From positions 1 to 64,000 of the forward strand of contig CAVONS010000008.1 of assembly GCA_963697345.1 (NCBI GenBank): 64,000 bases of DNA, given 5' to 3'. A program made the position numbers and the translations under genes. Positions 34,862 through 43,762 of this stretch are shown here, one piece after another; the first letter of the stretch is position 1; each line of letters opens with the position of its first letter. Origin of the DNA: Prado023 sp963697345 (GTDB lineage: Bacteria; Actinomycetota; Actinomycetes; S36-B12; CAIYMF01). A model generated the notes under the pieces. The model made no database searches. It had not been told where the DNA came from and was given only the letters and a program-made list of their open reading frames with translations.

Positions 34862-35503
34862 TCAGGGGATTCCCAGGACGAGTCTGGCGACCTCGGCCGG
34901 GGTCTGCGCGACCACATCGATGGCTTCCAGCGGGATTCCCGGTGTCTGGTGGCCCCAGCCGGCGGCGACCGCCAGGGCTCCTGTGGCCCGGGCCGCGATC
35001 ATGTCGGCGTGACTGTCCCCGACGAAGACCACCCGGTCGGCCGGGACGCCGAGGCGCTCGATGGCCAGTTCGATCGACTCCGGGTTCGGCTTCGGCCCGC
35101 TGACCAGATCGACGGTGACGATCGTGTCCATGAGCGCGTCGAGTCCATGTGCGCCCAGGACGACCGATGCCGAGCGTCCGTCTGAGTTCGTGGCGACAGC
35201 CGTGCCCACGCCAGCGGCCCTGAGCGTCGTGAGCAGCTCCACGATCCCCGGGTAGGGGTCGATCCGGGTGACCGCCTCGGCCAGGGCGTCATGGAAGAGG
35301 TCGTCCTCGGCGTCGCTGGCCTCATGGCCCAGCAGGGCGCTGACCAGGTTGCGTGCCGCGCCCAGGTGCGCGACTGGCTCAAGCTCGGCCAGGGTGATCT
35401 CGCGGCCGACCGCCACGGAGTAGGCGTGCAGGGCGGGCACGAACGTGTTGACCAGGGTCCCGTCCTGGTCGAAGACGACGGCGCGGTACTGCGGGCGGGC
35501 CAT
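34862..35503 (-). CDS. HAD-superfamily phosphatase (phosphoglycolate-phosphatase-like)
   Basis: A 213-residue HAD hydrolase with a helical cap. Motif I is FDQDGTLVN, motif II ATNSD, the motif III lysine lies in GPKPNP, and motif IV is FVGDSHADM. All four are intact and the sequence is typical of Gph/PPase-type small-molecule phosphatases. A GGGAA(G)-like site precedes the ATG. It converges on the nuclease gene and is divergent from an MFS gene. Substrate unknown. Confidence 0.88.
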   Translation of the reverse strand: MARPQYRAVVFDQDGTLVNTFVPALHAYSVAVGREITLAELEPVAHLGAARNLVSALLGHEASDAEDDLFHDALAEAVTRIDPYPGIVELLTTLRAAGVGTAVATNSDGRSASVVLGAHGLDALMDTIVTVDLVSGPKPNPESIELAIERLGVPADRVVFVGDSHADMIAARATGALAVAAGWGHQTPGIPLEAIDVVAQTPAEVARLVLGIP

Positions 35504-35580
35504 GGGAATCCTCTGCGGGAAGGGCGACGTGAACAGGTGCCACCGGATCTGGGTGAAGGCTTCGGGGGGAACGATTCTGC

Positions 35581-35614
35581 CGTCATGGCCGGGCCGATGT
35601 CGTCATGGCCGGGC
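35581..35614 (+). repeat. Two 14-bp direct repeats between the HAD and MFS genes
   Basis: CGTCATGGCCGGGC occurs at 35581-35594 and again at 35601-35614, exactly 20 bp apart, in the divergent spacer. Two copies two helical turns apart could form an operator for the MFS gene, or be a small local duplication. Confidence 0.5.
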
Positions 35615-35667
35615 AGGTGGATGGACCGGTGAGCAACCTCGTGGCAGGGCGGCGGAGAATCGGGTGC

Positions 35668-36936
35668 ATGCAGCTGCGCCGGACCCCGATCACGTGGGCG
35701 ATCTACGGGGTGAACAGCGCATGGGCGTCCTTCGTCTACCTGACCGGACCGATCGCACCCATCCTTGCCGAGGAGCTCGGCGTCCCGGTGGGCGCGGCGG
35801 GGCTGGTCGGCACTGCCTTGGCTGCTGGAATGGTGACGGCCTCGGTGACCGGGCCCTTGGCGGTCGCCACCTTCGGCCGTGACCTGACCACGCGGTTGGG
35901 TCTCGCGTGGCTGGCGGTCCTCCTCGTGGCGATCGTCCTCGTCCCCACGATCCTGGACGGCGCACTCGCCTTCGGCCTGATCCTGCTCCTCATCTGGCTG
36001 GGAGCCACTGGTGGTGGCACTGTGCTGAATGCCTCGACAGCGCGACTCTCCGACCGGCACAAGGAGCACAGCGCCCAGGCGATCACCGAGGCGAACGCCG
36101 CTGCTGCCTGGGTGGGGCTGCTCTCCCCACTGCTGCTCGGCGCAGCGCTGGGCGCGGGGCTGGGCTGGTGGCTGGGCATCCTCGTCTGCCTGGTGGCTGC
36201 GCTGGCTGCACTGGCCGGCCTTGTCCTGGCCGACCGGATCGAGCACCCCGCAGGGTCCCAGGAGACTGACAGGCGCGCCGACCGGCGTGCGATGGCGGCC
36301 GTGGACGAGGCGTACGAGGCGCTGGTGCCGGTGCCCGACGTCGGCCACGGCCAGGCGCGCCAGGGGCGCCTGCCGAGGCTCTTCTGGTTGGCGATGATCG
36401 CCCTGTTCGCTGCTGTCGGCACCGAGTTCGCGATCACCTTCTGGGGATCGACCCTGATCCGTGATCAGACCGGGGCCGCCGCGGGCACTGCCACCGCGGC
36501 CCTGTCCGCTGTCGTCGCAGGCATCGCGGTGGGGCGCACGGTCGGCTCCTGGCTGGCGGCGCGACTGGGCCCGCACACCATCCTCCTGGCGGGCTTCGGA
36601 CTGGCCCTGATGGGTTTCGCCATCCTGTGGAGCGCCACGGTGCTCGCCCTGTCGGTGGTCGGACTGTTCGTGGCCGGGCTGGGCCTGGCGACCCTGTTCC
36701 CCCTGATCCTCGACCGCGGGATCCAGCTGTCCGAGGGGCAGCCGGACCTCGCCATGGCGCGTTCGTCGCTGGTCCTCGGGCTCGCGGTCGGCGGTTCGCC
36801 GTTCCTGCTCGGGGTTCTCGGCTCCGTCGTGTCGGTCCGCACCGCGCTGCTGCTCGTGCCGGTCCTTGTGGTCGGTGGCCTGGTCGGGGTGGTCCTGTCC
36901 AAGCCCGGCACCGCCCTCGAGCGGACGCCGCTGTGA
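35668..36936 (+). CDS. Major facilitator superfamily transporter
   Basis: About 422 residues and 12 predicted helices with a polar central loop (IEHPAGSQETDRRADRR). N-terminal helix 1 reads ITWAIYGVNSAWASFVYLTGP, and helix-pair signatures of the cyanate/multidrug MFS branch are only approximate. The ATG at 35668 puts the first helix close to the N terminus; an upstream in-frame ATG at 35605 lies inside the direct repeat. Substrate unknown. Confidence 0.78.
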   Translation: MQLRRTPITWAIYGVNSAWASFVYLTGPIAPILAEELGVPVGAAGLVGTALAAGMVTASVTGPLAVATFGRDLTTRLGLAWLAVLLVAIVLVPTILDGALAFGLILLLIWLGATGGGTVLNASTARLSDRHKEHSAQAITEANAAAAWVGLLSPLLLGAALGAGLGWWLGILVCLVAALAALAGLVLADRIEHPAGSQETDRRADRRAMAAVDEAYEALVPVPDVGHGQARQGRLPRLFWLAMIALFAAVGTEFAITFWGSTLIRDQTGAAAGTATAALSAVVAGIAVGRTVGSWLAARLGPHTILLAGFGLALMGFAILWSATVLALSVVGLFVAGLGLATLFPLILDRGIQLSEGQPDLAMARSSLVLGLAVGGSPFLLGVLGSVVSVRTALLLVPVLVVGGLVGVVLSKPGTALERTPL

Positions 36937-37127
36937 GCCCCGGCCGGACTGCCCGCGTCGTGGTTGAGGCGCGTGCGGACCACGCGTGCGACGCCTGACC
37001 CTCAGCGCCGGACTCGTCCCCATCCCGGTCCGGATCCGCGCCATTCCGACCAGCCAACCGCCCGCCTCCCCGCGCGAACCGGGCACAGAAGCGGACACGA
37101 TGGAGGCTCCCCATCGCAGGAGGCAGG

Positions 37128-37340
37128 ATGAGCGTCTACAAGGTCACCGAGATCATCGGAACGAGCAGGACATCGTGGGCGGACGCCGCCACGGAGGCGG
37201 TCAACACAGCCCGGGAGACATTGCGGGACCTGCGCGTGGCTGAGGTCATGGAGCAGGACATGGATCTGGCTGACGGTGGCATCACGTTCCGCGTGAAGCT
37301 GAGTGTGAGCTTCAAGTACCACTCGGACGAGCGTGGCTGA
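37128..37340 (+). CDS. Dodecin (flavin-binding/storage protein)
   Basis: A 70-residue dodecin: MSVYKVTEIIGTS start, the flavin-stacking tryptophan in SWADAA, a helix, then the EVMEQDMDL and VKLSVSFKYH strands. Dodecins assemble into hollow dodecamers that bind riboflavin or FMN (and CoA in some bacteria) and protect against flavin photochemistry. A strong ribosome site, AGGAGGC, precedes the ATG. Stand-alone gene. Confidence 0.92.
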   Translation: MSVYKVTEIIGTSRTSWADAATEAVNTARETLRDLRVAEVMEQDMDLADGGITFRVKLSVSFKYHSDERG

Positions 37341-37372
37341 CCCAGAGCTGTCCGTGCCCTGACCCTCGGTGC

Positions 37373-38506
37373 TCAGCCCTCCAGCCGCCGTGCCTCGGTG
37401 GTCCGGGCCGACCAGAGCAGCAACGGGAAGATGGCCAACGTGATCAGCAGGCACACGCCGAGCAGCGGCAGCACGTCGGTCAGGGTCGCTCCGCCGACGG
37501 ACAGGTCGTAGATCGGCTGGAGGAAGTAGTACGTCGGGGCGATCTTCGAGATCCACGTCGGCAGTGTCGGGAACAGCGCGAGCAGCCCGGGCAGGATGAT
37601 CAGGATGCCCCCGACCTTCATCCACGTGTACAGGGTGGTCATGTCCTTCACCCAGAGCCCCATGATCAGCCCGATCTCCACCAACATCGCTGTGCCGAGG
37701 GCCAGGGCCAGCAGGATTCCGACGACCTCGCCGGAGAACGCCTGGTTGATGATCAGCGTCACAGCGCCCATGAGGATCGACAGCACCGAGGCGAACAGGG
37801 CCTTGCTCGCCAGCACCTCACCGATCGAGGCCGGGGTGGCCAGGATCGCGTTGAGGGTGCCCTTCGAGCGCTCGTCGAGGATCGAGGCAGCGGGCACGAA
37901 CAGGGCCGCCACGACGACCGCGTACACGACCAGCAGGGGGATCAGCCGGTCACCCATCGGGACGAAGTCCTCCGCCCCGACCGTGACCACGGTGACCTGG
38001 ACCGCCGACTCGGTGCCCTGAAGTCCGCGGATCATCGCGGTGACCGTGGCCGCAAGGACCGCGCGGTCCGAAGCAAGGGCCTGGCCGGAGACCAGGTAGG
38101 TGACCTCGACGGGTTCGCCGGCCTGCACGGCGGCGTCGAACCCCGGCGGCAGCAGGAGTGCCGCGTCGAGGTCGTGGTCGGCGATGTCGGCCCGGATGGC
38201 CTCCTCGCTGTCGTAGGCCACGGTGCGGATCCCCTCGGTTGCCTCTGCCGAGACGGTGACGGCCGTCGCGTCCGGGGAGAGGATGCCCAGCCGTGGCTGC
38301 GACTCGAGCAGGCCCCCGAACACCGAGGCCACCAGGAACGTCATGAGCAGGGGCAGGACCACGGCCAGCAGGACGACGGGGGAGCGCGGGCCGAGCTTCA
38401 GCTCGCGGCCGAGCATCGTCGTGACGCGGCCGGGAACCGATCCGTTCGGCCTGTGTGCGCTCGGTCGGCTCGGCGAGGTCGGGGTCGGGGCCAGGGATGT
38501 CGTCAT
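37373..38506 (-). CDS. ABC-2 type permease (exporter subunit 2)
   Basis: A 377-residue permease with one N-terminal helix, a large extracytoplasmic domain (about 75-210) and five C-terminal helices, the ABC-2 layout of NatB/YhaP-like exporters. RSKGTLNAILATPAS marks the conserved region before the helical bundle. A Ser/Pro-rich N-terminal tail precedes the first helix. It overlaps the upstream permease by 4 nt. Third gene of an ATPase-permease-permease operon. Confidence 0.85.
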   Translation of the reverse strand: MTTSLAPTPTSPSRPSAHRPNGSVPGRVTTMLGRELKLGPRSPVVLLAVVLPLLMTFLVASVFGGLLESQPRLGILSPDATAVTVSAEATEGIRTVAYDSEEAIRADIADHDLDAALLLPPGFDAAVQAGEPVEVTYLVSGQALASDRAVLAATVTAMIRGLQGTESAVQVTVVTVGAEDFVPMGDRLIPLLVVYAVVVAALFVPAASILDERSKGTLNAILATPASIGEVLASKALFASVLSILMGAVTLIINQAFSGEVVGILLALALGTAMLVEIGLIMGLWVKDMTTLYTWMKVGGILIILPGLLALFPTLPTWISKIAPTYYFLQPIYDLSVGGATLTDVLPLLGVCLLITLAIFPLLLWSARTTEARRLEG

Positions 38507-39672
38507 AGCCGGGCCACCCTCCGGCTCAGGGTCAGCGCCCCGAGTGTGGCCAGCGCCAGGCCCCAGGCGGCCAGCGCGAGCAGGGGGATCGCCGCCTGCG
38601 CCCAGCTGAGGGTGCCTGCGCTTGCCCCGACCAGGATCTCGACGACCCCGTACGTGGGCATGAACGTGACCCAGTCCGGCCCCGCGCCGGGGAACAGCGC
38701 TGCCATGGCCGGGATCATCAGCGGGATCATGAGCAGGATGCCCAGGATCAAGGTGTCCATGAAGTCGCGCCCGAACGAGCCTGCCAGGAGGCCCAGCCCG
38801 GTGACGACGATGGCCCCGAGCAGCAGTGCGAGCAGGATCAGCCCGGGGCTCGTGCCGAAGGCGCCGATCAGGATCCCGACGAGGACAGCCTCGCTGAACG
38901 CCAGGGTGGTGCCGAAGACCATCTTCGCCGCGATCAGGTCGCGGGCCGAGGCGGGTGTGGCGAGCACCGCGACGGCCGTCCGTTCGGCGATCTCGCCGGC
39001 CACGAGTGTCGCCAACGCGAAGATCTCCATCATGAGGACCACGATCAGCAGCAGGGGGCGCATCTGGTCGGCCAGGGACAACTGGTCACCGACGCGGTCC
39101 GTGCCGACGATCGTCGTGCTCGTGGCCAGGTCGACCGGCGCCGGGTTGTCGCTGAGCGCGTAGCCGAGTTCGGCCACGGCCGCGCCGAGCAGTGCCTCGA
39201 ACTGCGCGGGGAGGCCCGCGGGGACGATCAGGGTGACGCTGGGCGTGCCACCTGTTGCGACGTCCTGGGCGAATCCCTGCGGGATGACCAGGCCGGCCTG
39301 CACCGCGTCACCGGCGCCGACAGCCGCCTCGAGGGAGGTCGAATCCGGGTAGAGGGTGACCGTGACACCGGTCCCGTCGGAGCTCTCGAGAGCCTCGGGG
39401 GAGATGTCGAACTCGGAGGGCAGGGCGTCCTGCTCGATCACGAGCCCCACCGGGAACGTCTCGTTCACGGTCGTGGGAAGGAACTGGTAGAGCACACCCC
39501 ACACGATGATGACCAGGAACGTGATCAGCATCAGGAACTTGTTGCGGCGGAACGCCACCGTGTCCTTGGCCACGATGGTCCGGATGATGCTGGCTGAACC
39601 GGGGTGCCTCGCTGCGACGTCCGTGACCGGGGTCCTCGGGATCTCCCGCGGTGCCGTCGTGGGTGTGGTCAT
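38503..39672 (-). CDS. ABC-2 type permease (exporter subunit 1)
   Basis: A 389-residue permease paralogous to the next gene: N-terminal helix (FLMLITFLVIIVWGVLYQF), large external domain, then five or six helices with ERTAVAVLATPASARDLI at the conserved position. Likely forms a heterodimer with the downstream permease. Start and stop overlap both neighbours by 4 nt, so production is tightly coupled. Confidence 0.87.
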   Translation of the reverse strand: MTTPTTAPREIPRTPVTDVAARHPGSASIIRTIVAKDTVAFRRNKFLMLITFLVIIVWGVLYQFLPTTVNETFPVGLVIEQDALPSEFDISPEALESSDGTGVTVTLYPDSTSLEAAVGAGDAVQAGLVIPQGFAQDVATGGTPSVTLIVPAGLPAQFEALLGAAVAELGYALSDNPAPVDLATSTTIVGTDRVGDQLSLADQMRPLLLIVVLMMEIFALATLVAGEIAERTAVAVLATPASARDLIAAKMVFGTTLAFSEAVLVGILIGAFGTSPGLILLALLLGAIVVTGLGLLAGSFGRDFMDTLILGILLMIPLMIPAMAALFPGAGPDWVTFMPTYGVVEILVGASAGTLSWAQAAIPLLALAAWGLALATLGALTLSRRVARL

Positions 39673-40532
39673 CCGGCCAGCCCCCTGCCCGCGTACTCGA
39701 CGAAGACGTCCTCCAGCGTCGCCTCACGGGTGTGCATGGTCAGCAGGTCGGGGTCGCTCAGCGCGGCGGCCACCAGGCCGGGGGTCTGCGGATCAGCCAG
39801 GGAGATGATCTGCTCGTCGACGGTGTCACCCGTGCGCCGGCGCAGCGTGACCGCGCGGGTCCCGTGCTGGATCTTCAGCGACTCCGGGGTGTCGATGACC
39901 AGGATCTGCCCCGCATTGATGAAGGCGACCCGGTCGGACAGCTCGTCAGCCTCATGCATGTCGTGCGTGGTCAGCAGGACCGCGGCGCCGCGGGCAGCCT
40001 CCGCACGCACCAGCTCACGCACCGCGATGGCCGACACCGGGTCCAGCCCGTCGGTGGGCTCGTCGAGGACCAGCACGTTGGGTGTGTTGACCAGCGCGCG
40101 GGCCATCATCAGGCGCTGTCGCATCCCCTTGCTGAAGGACGACACGCGGTCATCGCGCCGGTCGAGCAGGCCCACCCGCTCGAGCAGCCCGTCGACGTCG
40201 ATCGACTTCAAGCCGAACAACTTCCCGAAGAACTTCAGGTTCTCGGCCGCCGACATCGCCGCGTAGAGGTTCTTCTCCTCGAAGCAGACCCCCATCTGCG
40301 CCTGGATCCGGTCGCGGTCGTCAGGCATCCTCTGCCCGAGGATCGAGATGGAGCCGGACCTGGGCCGCAACTGGCCGATGATCATCTTGATCGTGGTCGA
40401 CTTGCCCGCGCCGTTCGGGCCGAGCAGCCCCACGGTCTCACCGGGCTCGAGGCTGAACGACACGCCATCCACGGCCATCTTCTCGCCGTAGGCGAAGGTC
40501 AGGTCGGTGACGTCGACGGCCGGTTGACTCAT
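39669..40532 (-). CDS. ABC exporter ATPase (CcmA/NatA-like)
   Basis: A 287-residue ATPase: Walker A GPNGAGKST, Q-loop region, a signature segment that reads SSFSKGMRQRL in place of the canonical LSGGQ, Walker B VLVLDEPTDGLDP, and H-loop LLTTHDM. Powers the two ABC-2 permeases that follow. The family exports drugs, lipids or sodium. The unit is divergent from a TetR regulator, an arrangement common for inducible drug exporters. Confidence 0.92.
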   Translation of the reverse strand: MSQPAVDVTDLTFAYGEKMAVDGVSFSLEPGETVGLLGPNGAGKSTTIKMIIGQLRPRSGSISILGQRMPDDRDRIQAQMGVCFEEKNLYAAMSAAENLKFFGKLFGLKSIDVDGLLERVGLLDRRDDRVSSFSKGMRQRLMMARALVNTPNVLVLDEPTDGLDPVSAIAVRELVRAEAARGAAVLLTTHDMHEADELSDRVAFINAGQILVIDTPESLKIQHGTRAVTLRRRTGDTVDEQIISLADPQTPGLVAAALSDPDLLTMHTREATLEDVFVEYAGRGLAG

Positions 40533-40654
40533 GTGGGCTCCTCACCTCACTCATCACGCTTCCACGCCGGCCGGTGAATCAGTAGTCACCCAGGTCCCCG
40601 GGCGATCAGGACCAAAGGCACTTGCCCGTCGGCCGGGGGGGTTGCACTCGTCCC

Positions 40655-40685
40655 CTATTCATGTCAAGGTGACTCACATGAATAG
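40655..40685. promoter_or_regulatory. Perfect 10-bp inverted repeat over the TetR start codon
   Basis: CTATTCATGT (40655-40664) and ACATGAATAG (40676-40685) are exact reverse complements separated by 11 bp. The ATG at 40678 lies within the right arm. It is a strong candidate autoregulatory operator for the TetR protein and stands 122 bp from the divergent exporter start. It stands out as AT-rich in a GC-rich region. Confidence 0.65.
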
Positions 40686-41271
40686 TCGTCGGGCCTACGA
40701 CATGACCACCCGGGCCGAGTCGGCTGTCCGGACGGGCGAGCGGATCCTCGACGCTGCGATCAAGCTCTTCTGGCTGACGCCGACCGATCGCCTCTCCCTG
40801 GAGGCAGTGGCCGAGGACGCAGGCGTCTCAGTCCAGACGATCATCCGCAAGTTCGGTGGCAAGGATGGGCTGCTGGAGGCAGCAGGCCAGCGGGAGGCCA
40901 GCCGGATCGGTGCCCAGCGCGGTCTGGCCCCTGTGGGGGACGTTCCGGCAGCGGTGGCGGTGCTCGTCGACCACTACGAGGAGATGGGCGGTCGCGTCCT
41001 GAAGATGCTCGCTGAGGAGCCGCACGTTCCAGGGCTCGCCGCCATCGTCGCGCAAGGGCGTGACGTGCACACCCGATGGTGTGCCCGGGTGTTCGCCCCC
41101 TCGCTGGAGGCTCGCAGCGGGATCGATCGTGACCGGCTCCTCGCCCAGCTCGTGGCCGTCTGTGACGTGCAGACGTGGAACGTGATGCGAAACGTCTCAG
41201 GCCTGAGCCGCCTCGAGACCGAACGGGCCCTGACCGAAGTGATCGAACCCCTGATGGAGGCACCCAGATGA
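40678..41271 (+). CDS. TetR-family transcriptional regulator
   Basis: A 197-residue regulator. The N-terminal helix-turn-helix is clear (ERILDAAIKLFW, then LSLEAVAEDAGVSVQTIIRKFGGKDGLLEAAG), followed by a helical ligand domain. The ATG at 40678 has AAGG 8 bp upstream and lies inside an inverted repeat; a later ATG (40702) has no ribosome site. The gene is coupled to a glycosyltransferase (ATGA) and divergent from an ABC exporter, so it probably controls both. Confidence 0.88.
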   Translation: MNSRRAYDMTTRAESAVRTGERILDAAIKLFWLTPTDRLSLEAVAEDAGVSVQTIIRKFGGKDGLLEAAGQREASRIGAQRGLAPVGDVPAAVAVLVDHYEEMGGRVLKMLAEEPHVPGLAAIVAQGRDVHTRWCARVFAPSLEARSGIDRDRLLAQLVAVCDVQTWNVMRNVSGLSRLETERALTEVIEPLMEAPR

Positions 41272-42503
41272 GCAGGATCCTGGCCTACACGTCCCCGGCC
41301 CGCGGGCATCTGTACCCAGTCGTGCCGATTCTCCTTGAGCTGCGTGAACGCGGTCACGAGATCCACGTCATGACGCTGGCCAGTGAGGTTCCGGCGCTGC
41401 GGGCCCTGGGCGTGGACGCCCAGGCGATCGCACCCGAGGTGGAGGCGCGCGAACTCGATGACTGGCAGGGACGCGGTACCCACCAGCGGCTGGTCCGCAG
41501 TGTCCAGACCTTCGCAGCGCGGGCGCCCCACGATGCGAGTGACCTGCGCGCAGCCATCCAGGCGCAGGCGCCCGACCTGGTCCTCGTGGACATCAATGCC
41601 TGGGGAGCAATGGCTGCGGCCGAGCAGTGGGGTGGGAGCTGGGCCGTGTTCTGCCCATACCCCTTGACCTTGAGCTCGACCGATGTCCCGCCCTTCGGCC
41701 CGGGCCTGCCGCCGGCTCGGGGCGCCCTCGGCAGGGCTCGCGACAGGGCACTTCGCCCGCTGGTGATGGGGACGATGGAGCGGGCCTTCCTGCCGCCGTT
41801 GAACCAGGTGCGCGGTGATCTCGGGCTGGCTGAGCTGACCTCCAGCGACGACCTGTTGTTGCGGCCCCCGATGCTGCTGTACTTCAGCGCAGAACCCTTC
41901 GAGTACCCGCGATCGGACTGGCCGGACAGTGTGCTGATGGTGGGGGCCAGCGCCTGGGAGCCCCCCGCGGACGCGCCCGCGTGGCTGGACCAGATCGAGG
42001 AACCCATCGTCCTGGTGACGACTTCCTCGGAGTTCCAGGACGATGGTCGCCTGGTCACCGTCGCGCTCGAGGCGCTGGCCGACCTGCCCGTGCACGTGGT
42101 GGCCACGGTGCCCGTCTCCCAGGCACCTGGAGGTCGCGGCGTCGTGCCTGCCAACGCCCATGTCGTGCCCTTCGTGCCGCATGCGAGGGTGCTGCCCAAG
42201 GCAGTGTGTGCCGTCACACATGGCGGGATGGGTGCCACGCAGAAGGCACTGGCGCAAGGAGTGCCCGTGGTTGCGGTGCCCTTCGGCCGAGACCAGCTCG
42301 AGGTTGCCCGCCGCGTTGAGGTTGCCGGGGCGGGGGTCCGCCTGCCCGCAAGGCGGCTGGCTCCGGGTCGCCTGCGGTCAGCTGTCCGTGCCGCCATGAC
42401 CATGAGGCCCGGGGCTGAGCGAGTCGCCGCCGGATTCAGGTCCACCGGCGGGCCAGGTGCCGCGGCTGATGCCCTCGAGCGCAGGCTGCTGACCCTGCGC
42501 TGA
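41268..42503 (+). CDS. GT1 (UGT/MGT-like) glycosyltransferase
   Basis: A 411-residue GT-B fold enzyme of the macrolide or small-molecule glycosyltransferase group: N-terminal SPARGHLYPVVPILLELRERGH and C-terminal nucleotide-sugar motif THGGMGATQKALAQGVPVVAVP, then FGRDQLE. Such enzymes transfer sugar from UDP- or dTDP-sugars to hydrophobic acceptors, often as antibiotic inactivation. Together with the TetR gene and divergent exporter this looks like a self-protection or xenobiotic-resistance module, which is inference. Confidence 0.87.
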   Translation: MSRILAYTSPARGHLYPVVPILLELRERGHEIHVMTLASEVPALRALGVDAQAIAPEVEARELDDWQGRGTHQRLVRSVQTFAARAPHDASDLRAAIQAQAPDLVLVDINAWGAMAAAEQWGGSWAVFCPYPLTLSSTDVPPFGPGLPPARGALGRARDRALRPLVMGTMERAFLPPLNQVRGDLGLAELTSSDDLLLRPPMLLYFSAEPFEYPRSDWPDSVLMVGASAWEPPADAPAWLDQIEEPIVLVTTSSEFQDDGRLVTVALEALADLPVHVVATVPVSQAPGGRGVVPANAHVVPFVPHARVLPKAVCAVTHGGMGATQKALAQGVPVVAVPFGRDQLEVARRVEVAGAGVRLPARRLAPGRLRSAVRAAMTMRPGAERVAAGFRSTGGPGAAADALERRLLTLR

Positions 42504-42577
42504 GGTCAATCGCCAGCCTCGCGACCCTCCACCTCATCGTCGTGGTCATCGTCGAGGTCGTTGTTGTCGCGCCGGTC

Positions 42578-43543
42578 CTAGTCCTCGGGGGTCTTGCCAC
42601 GCAGGTCGATGACCTCGTGCGGACCATTGTCCGGATCGATCCAGCGTGCCAGGTACGCCTGACCTGCCCGGTGGGCCTCGACGCGTGTCTCGAGTCGGTC
42701 GAGCATCTCGATGATCCGGTCCGGGTACTCCAACGGGATGCAGTGCGACCCCGGCAGGAGGTGCACCTCAGCTTGGGGGATGTGCCGGGAGAACGACAAC
42801 ACCTCGTCCCACGAGGTCAGGGCGTCCATGGCCCCGGCCACGATCGTGACCGGTACGTCGATGAAGGACGGATCGATCCTGCCGTGCTTCTCCAGCGCGA
42901 AGGCGAGGTCGAAGTACCAGTCCCAATCCTGGGCGAAGAAGGTCTCCACCCATGGCTGGACATCGCGGATGTCAGCGATGGGGAGCACGATCCCGCTGTG
43001 CCGGATGAACTCGGCAAGGGGACGGCCCTTGGGGATGATTCGGCTGAGCATGTTGAGCTGCGGTGCGATGACCTTGCCGGTCCGCACGAGCTGGAGCCCC
43101 AGTGGCCGCCGCAATGGCCTGGGCACGAGCTGGGGTGCCAGCAGGGTGTCGAATGTCCCCCCGGGCACACCGGCCACCGAGAGGAGTCCGGCGACCCGAT
43201 CGGGGAACTCGTTGGCCAGCTCGAAGGCCACGTTCACACCCAACGACCATGCGACGACGATTGCGTCCGGCCATTCGAGGGCGTCCAGCAGGGCGACCGC
43301 ATCGCCCACGTGATCGGCGATCTCGATCCGCGCGGGGTCGGCGGGGCGATCGGAGCCGAGGACTCCACGCTGGTTCCAGCCGGCAACCTGGTAGCCGCAG
43401 TCATCGGCGATGAGGCGTGGCCAGGACTCCGGCGGAACTCCCATCCCGTTGCAGACCAGGACCCGTGGTCCACTTCGGCTGCCGTTGCGCCATGCGCTCA
43501 GGCGCGTCCCATCGTGTGCGATCAAGTCGGACACCGAGTACAT
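42578..43543 (-). CDS. Alpha/beta-fold hydrolase
   Basis: A 321-residue hydrolase: oxyanion region LVCNGMG, nucleophile elbow AWSLG, acid in VAGAMDALTSW, histidine in LPGSHCIPLEYPD. All triad elements are intact. The ATG at 43543 is the first start before the conserved core; the frame upstream of it is long but not protein-like. No signal peptide. Substrate unknown; the form resembles esterases and haloalkane- or epoxide-hydrolase relatives. Confidence 0.85.
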   Translation of the reverse strand: MYSVSDLIAHDGTRLSAWRNGSRSGPRVLVCNGMGVPPESWPRLIADDCGYQVAGWNQRGVLGSDRPADPARIEIADHVGDAVALLDALEWPDAIVVAWSLGVNVAFELANEFPDRVAGLLSVAGVPGGTFDTLLAPQLVPRPLRRPLGLQLVRTGKVIAPQLNMLSRIIPKGRPLAEFIRHSGIVLPIADIRDVQPWVETFFAQDWDWYFDLAFALEKHGRIDPSFIDVPVTIVAGAMDALTSWDEVLSFSRHIPQAEVHLLPGSHCIPLEYPDRIIEMLDRLETRVEAHRAGQAYLARWIDPDNGPHEVIDLRGKTPED

Positions 43544-43630
43544 GGAATCGACTGTCGCACAGGGCTTCTGGCCCTCCAACACGGCCCCTGCGCGGTCCGG
43601 GCACGCGCGTGCGCGGCCCTGCACGGCCGC

Positions 43631-43644
43631 GTGAGGAACCTCAC
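43631..43644. promoter_or_regulatory. Inverted repeat GTGAGG-AA-CCTCAC in a divergent spacer
   Basis: Six-base arms with a 2-bp centre, between the divergent hydrolase and methyltransferase genes. Possible operator; no other copy was noticed. Confidence 0.3.
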
Positions 43645-43762
43645 AGGGCTCCAGCCTCCGAGGATGCGGACTGCTCCAGCCCGCCCGTGGGTCGCTGCCG
43701 CGCAAGGCGCGGAAGGCGCCGTCCGAGCCACCGCGTCGGCGCTGAGCATGGTTGCATGCCCC

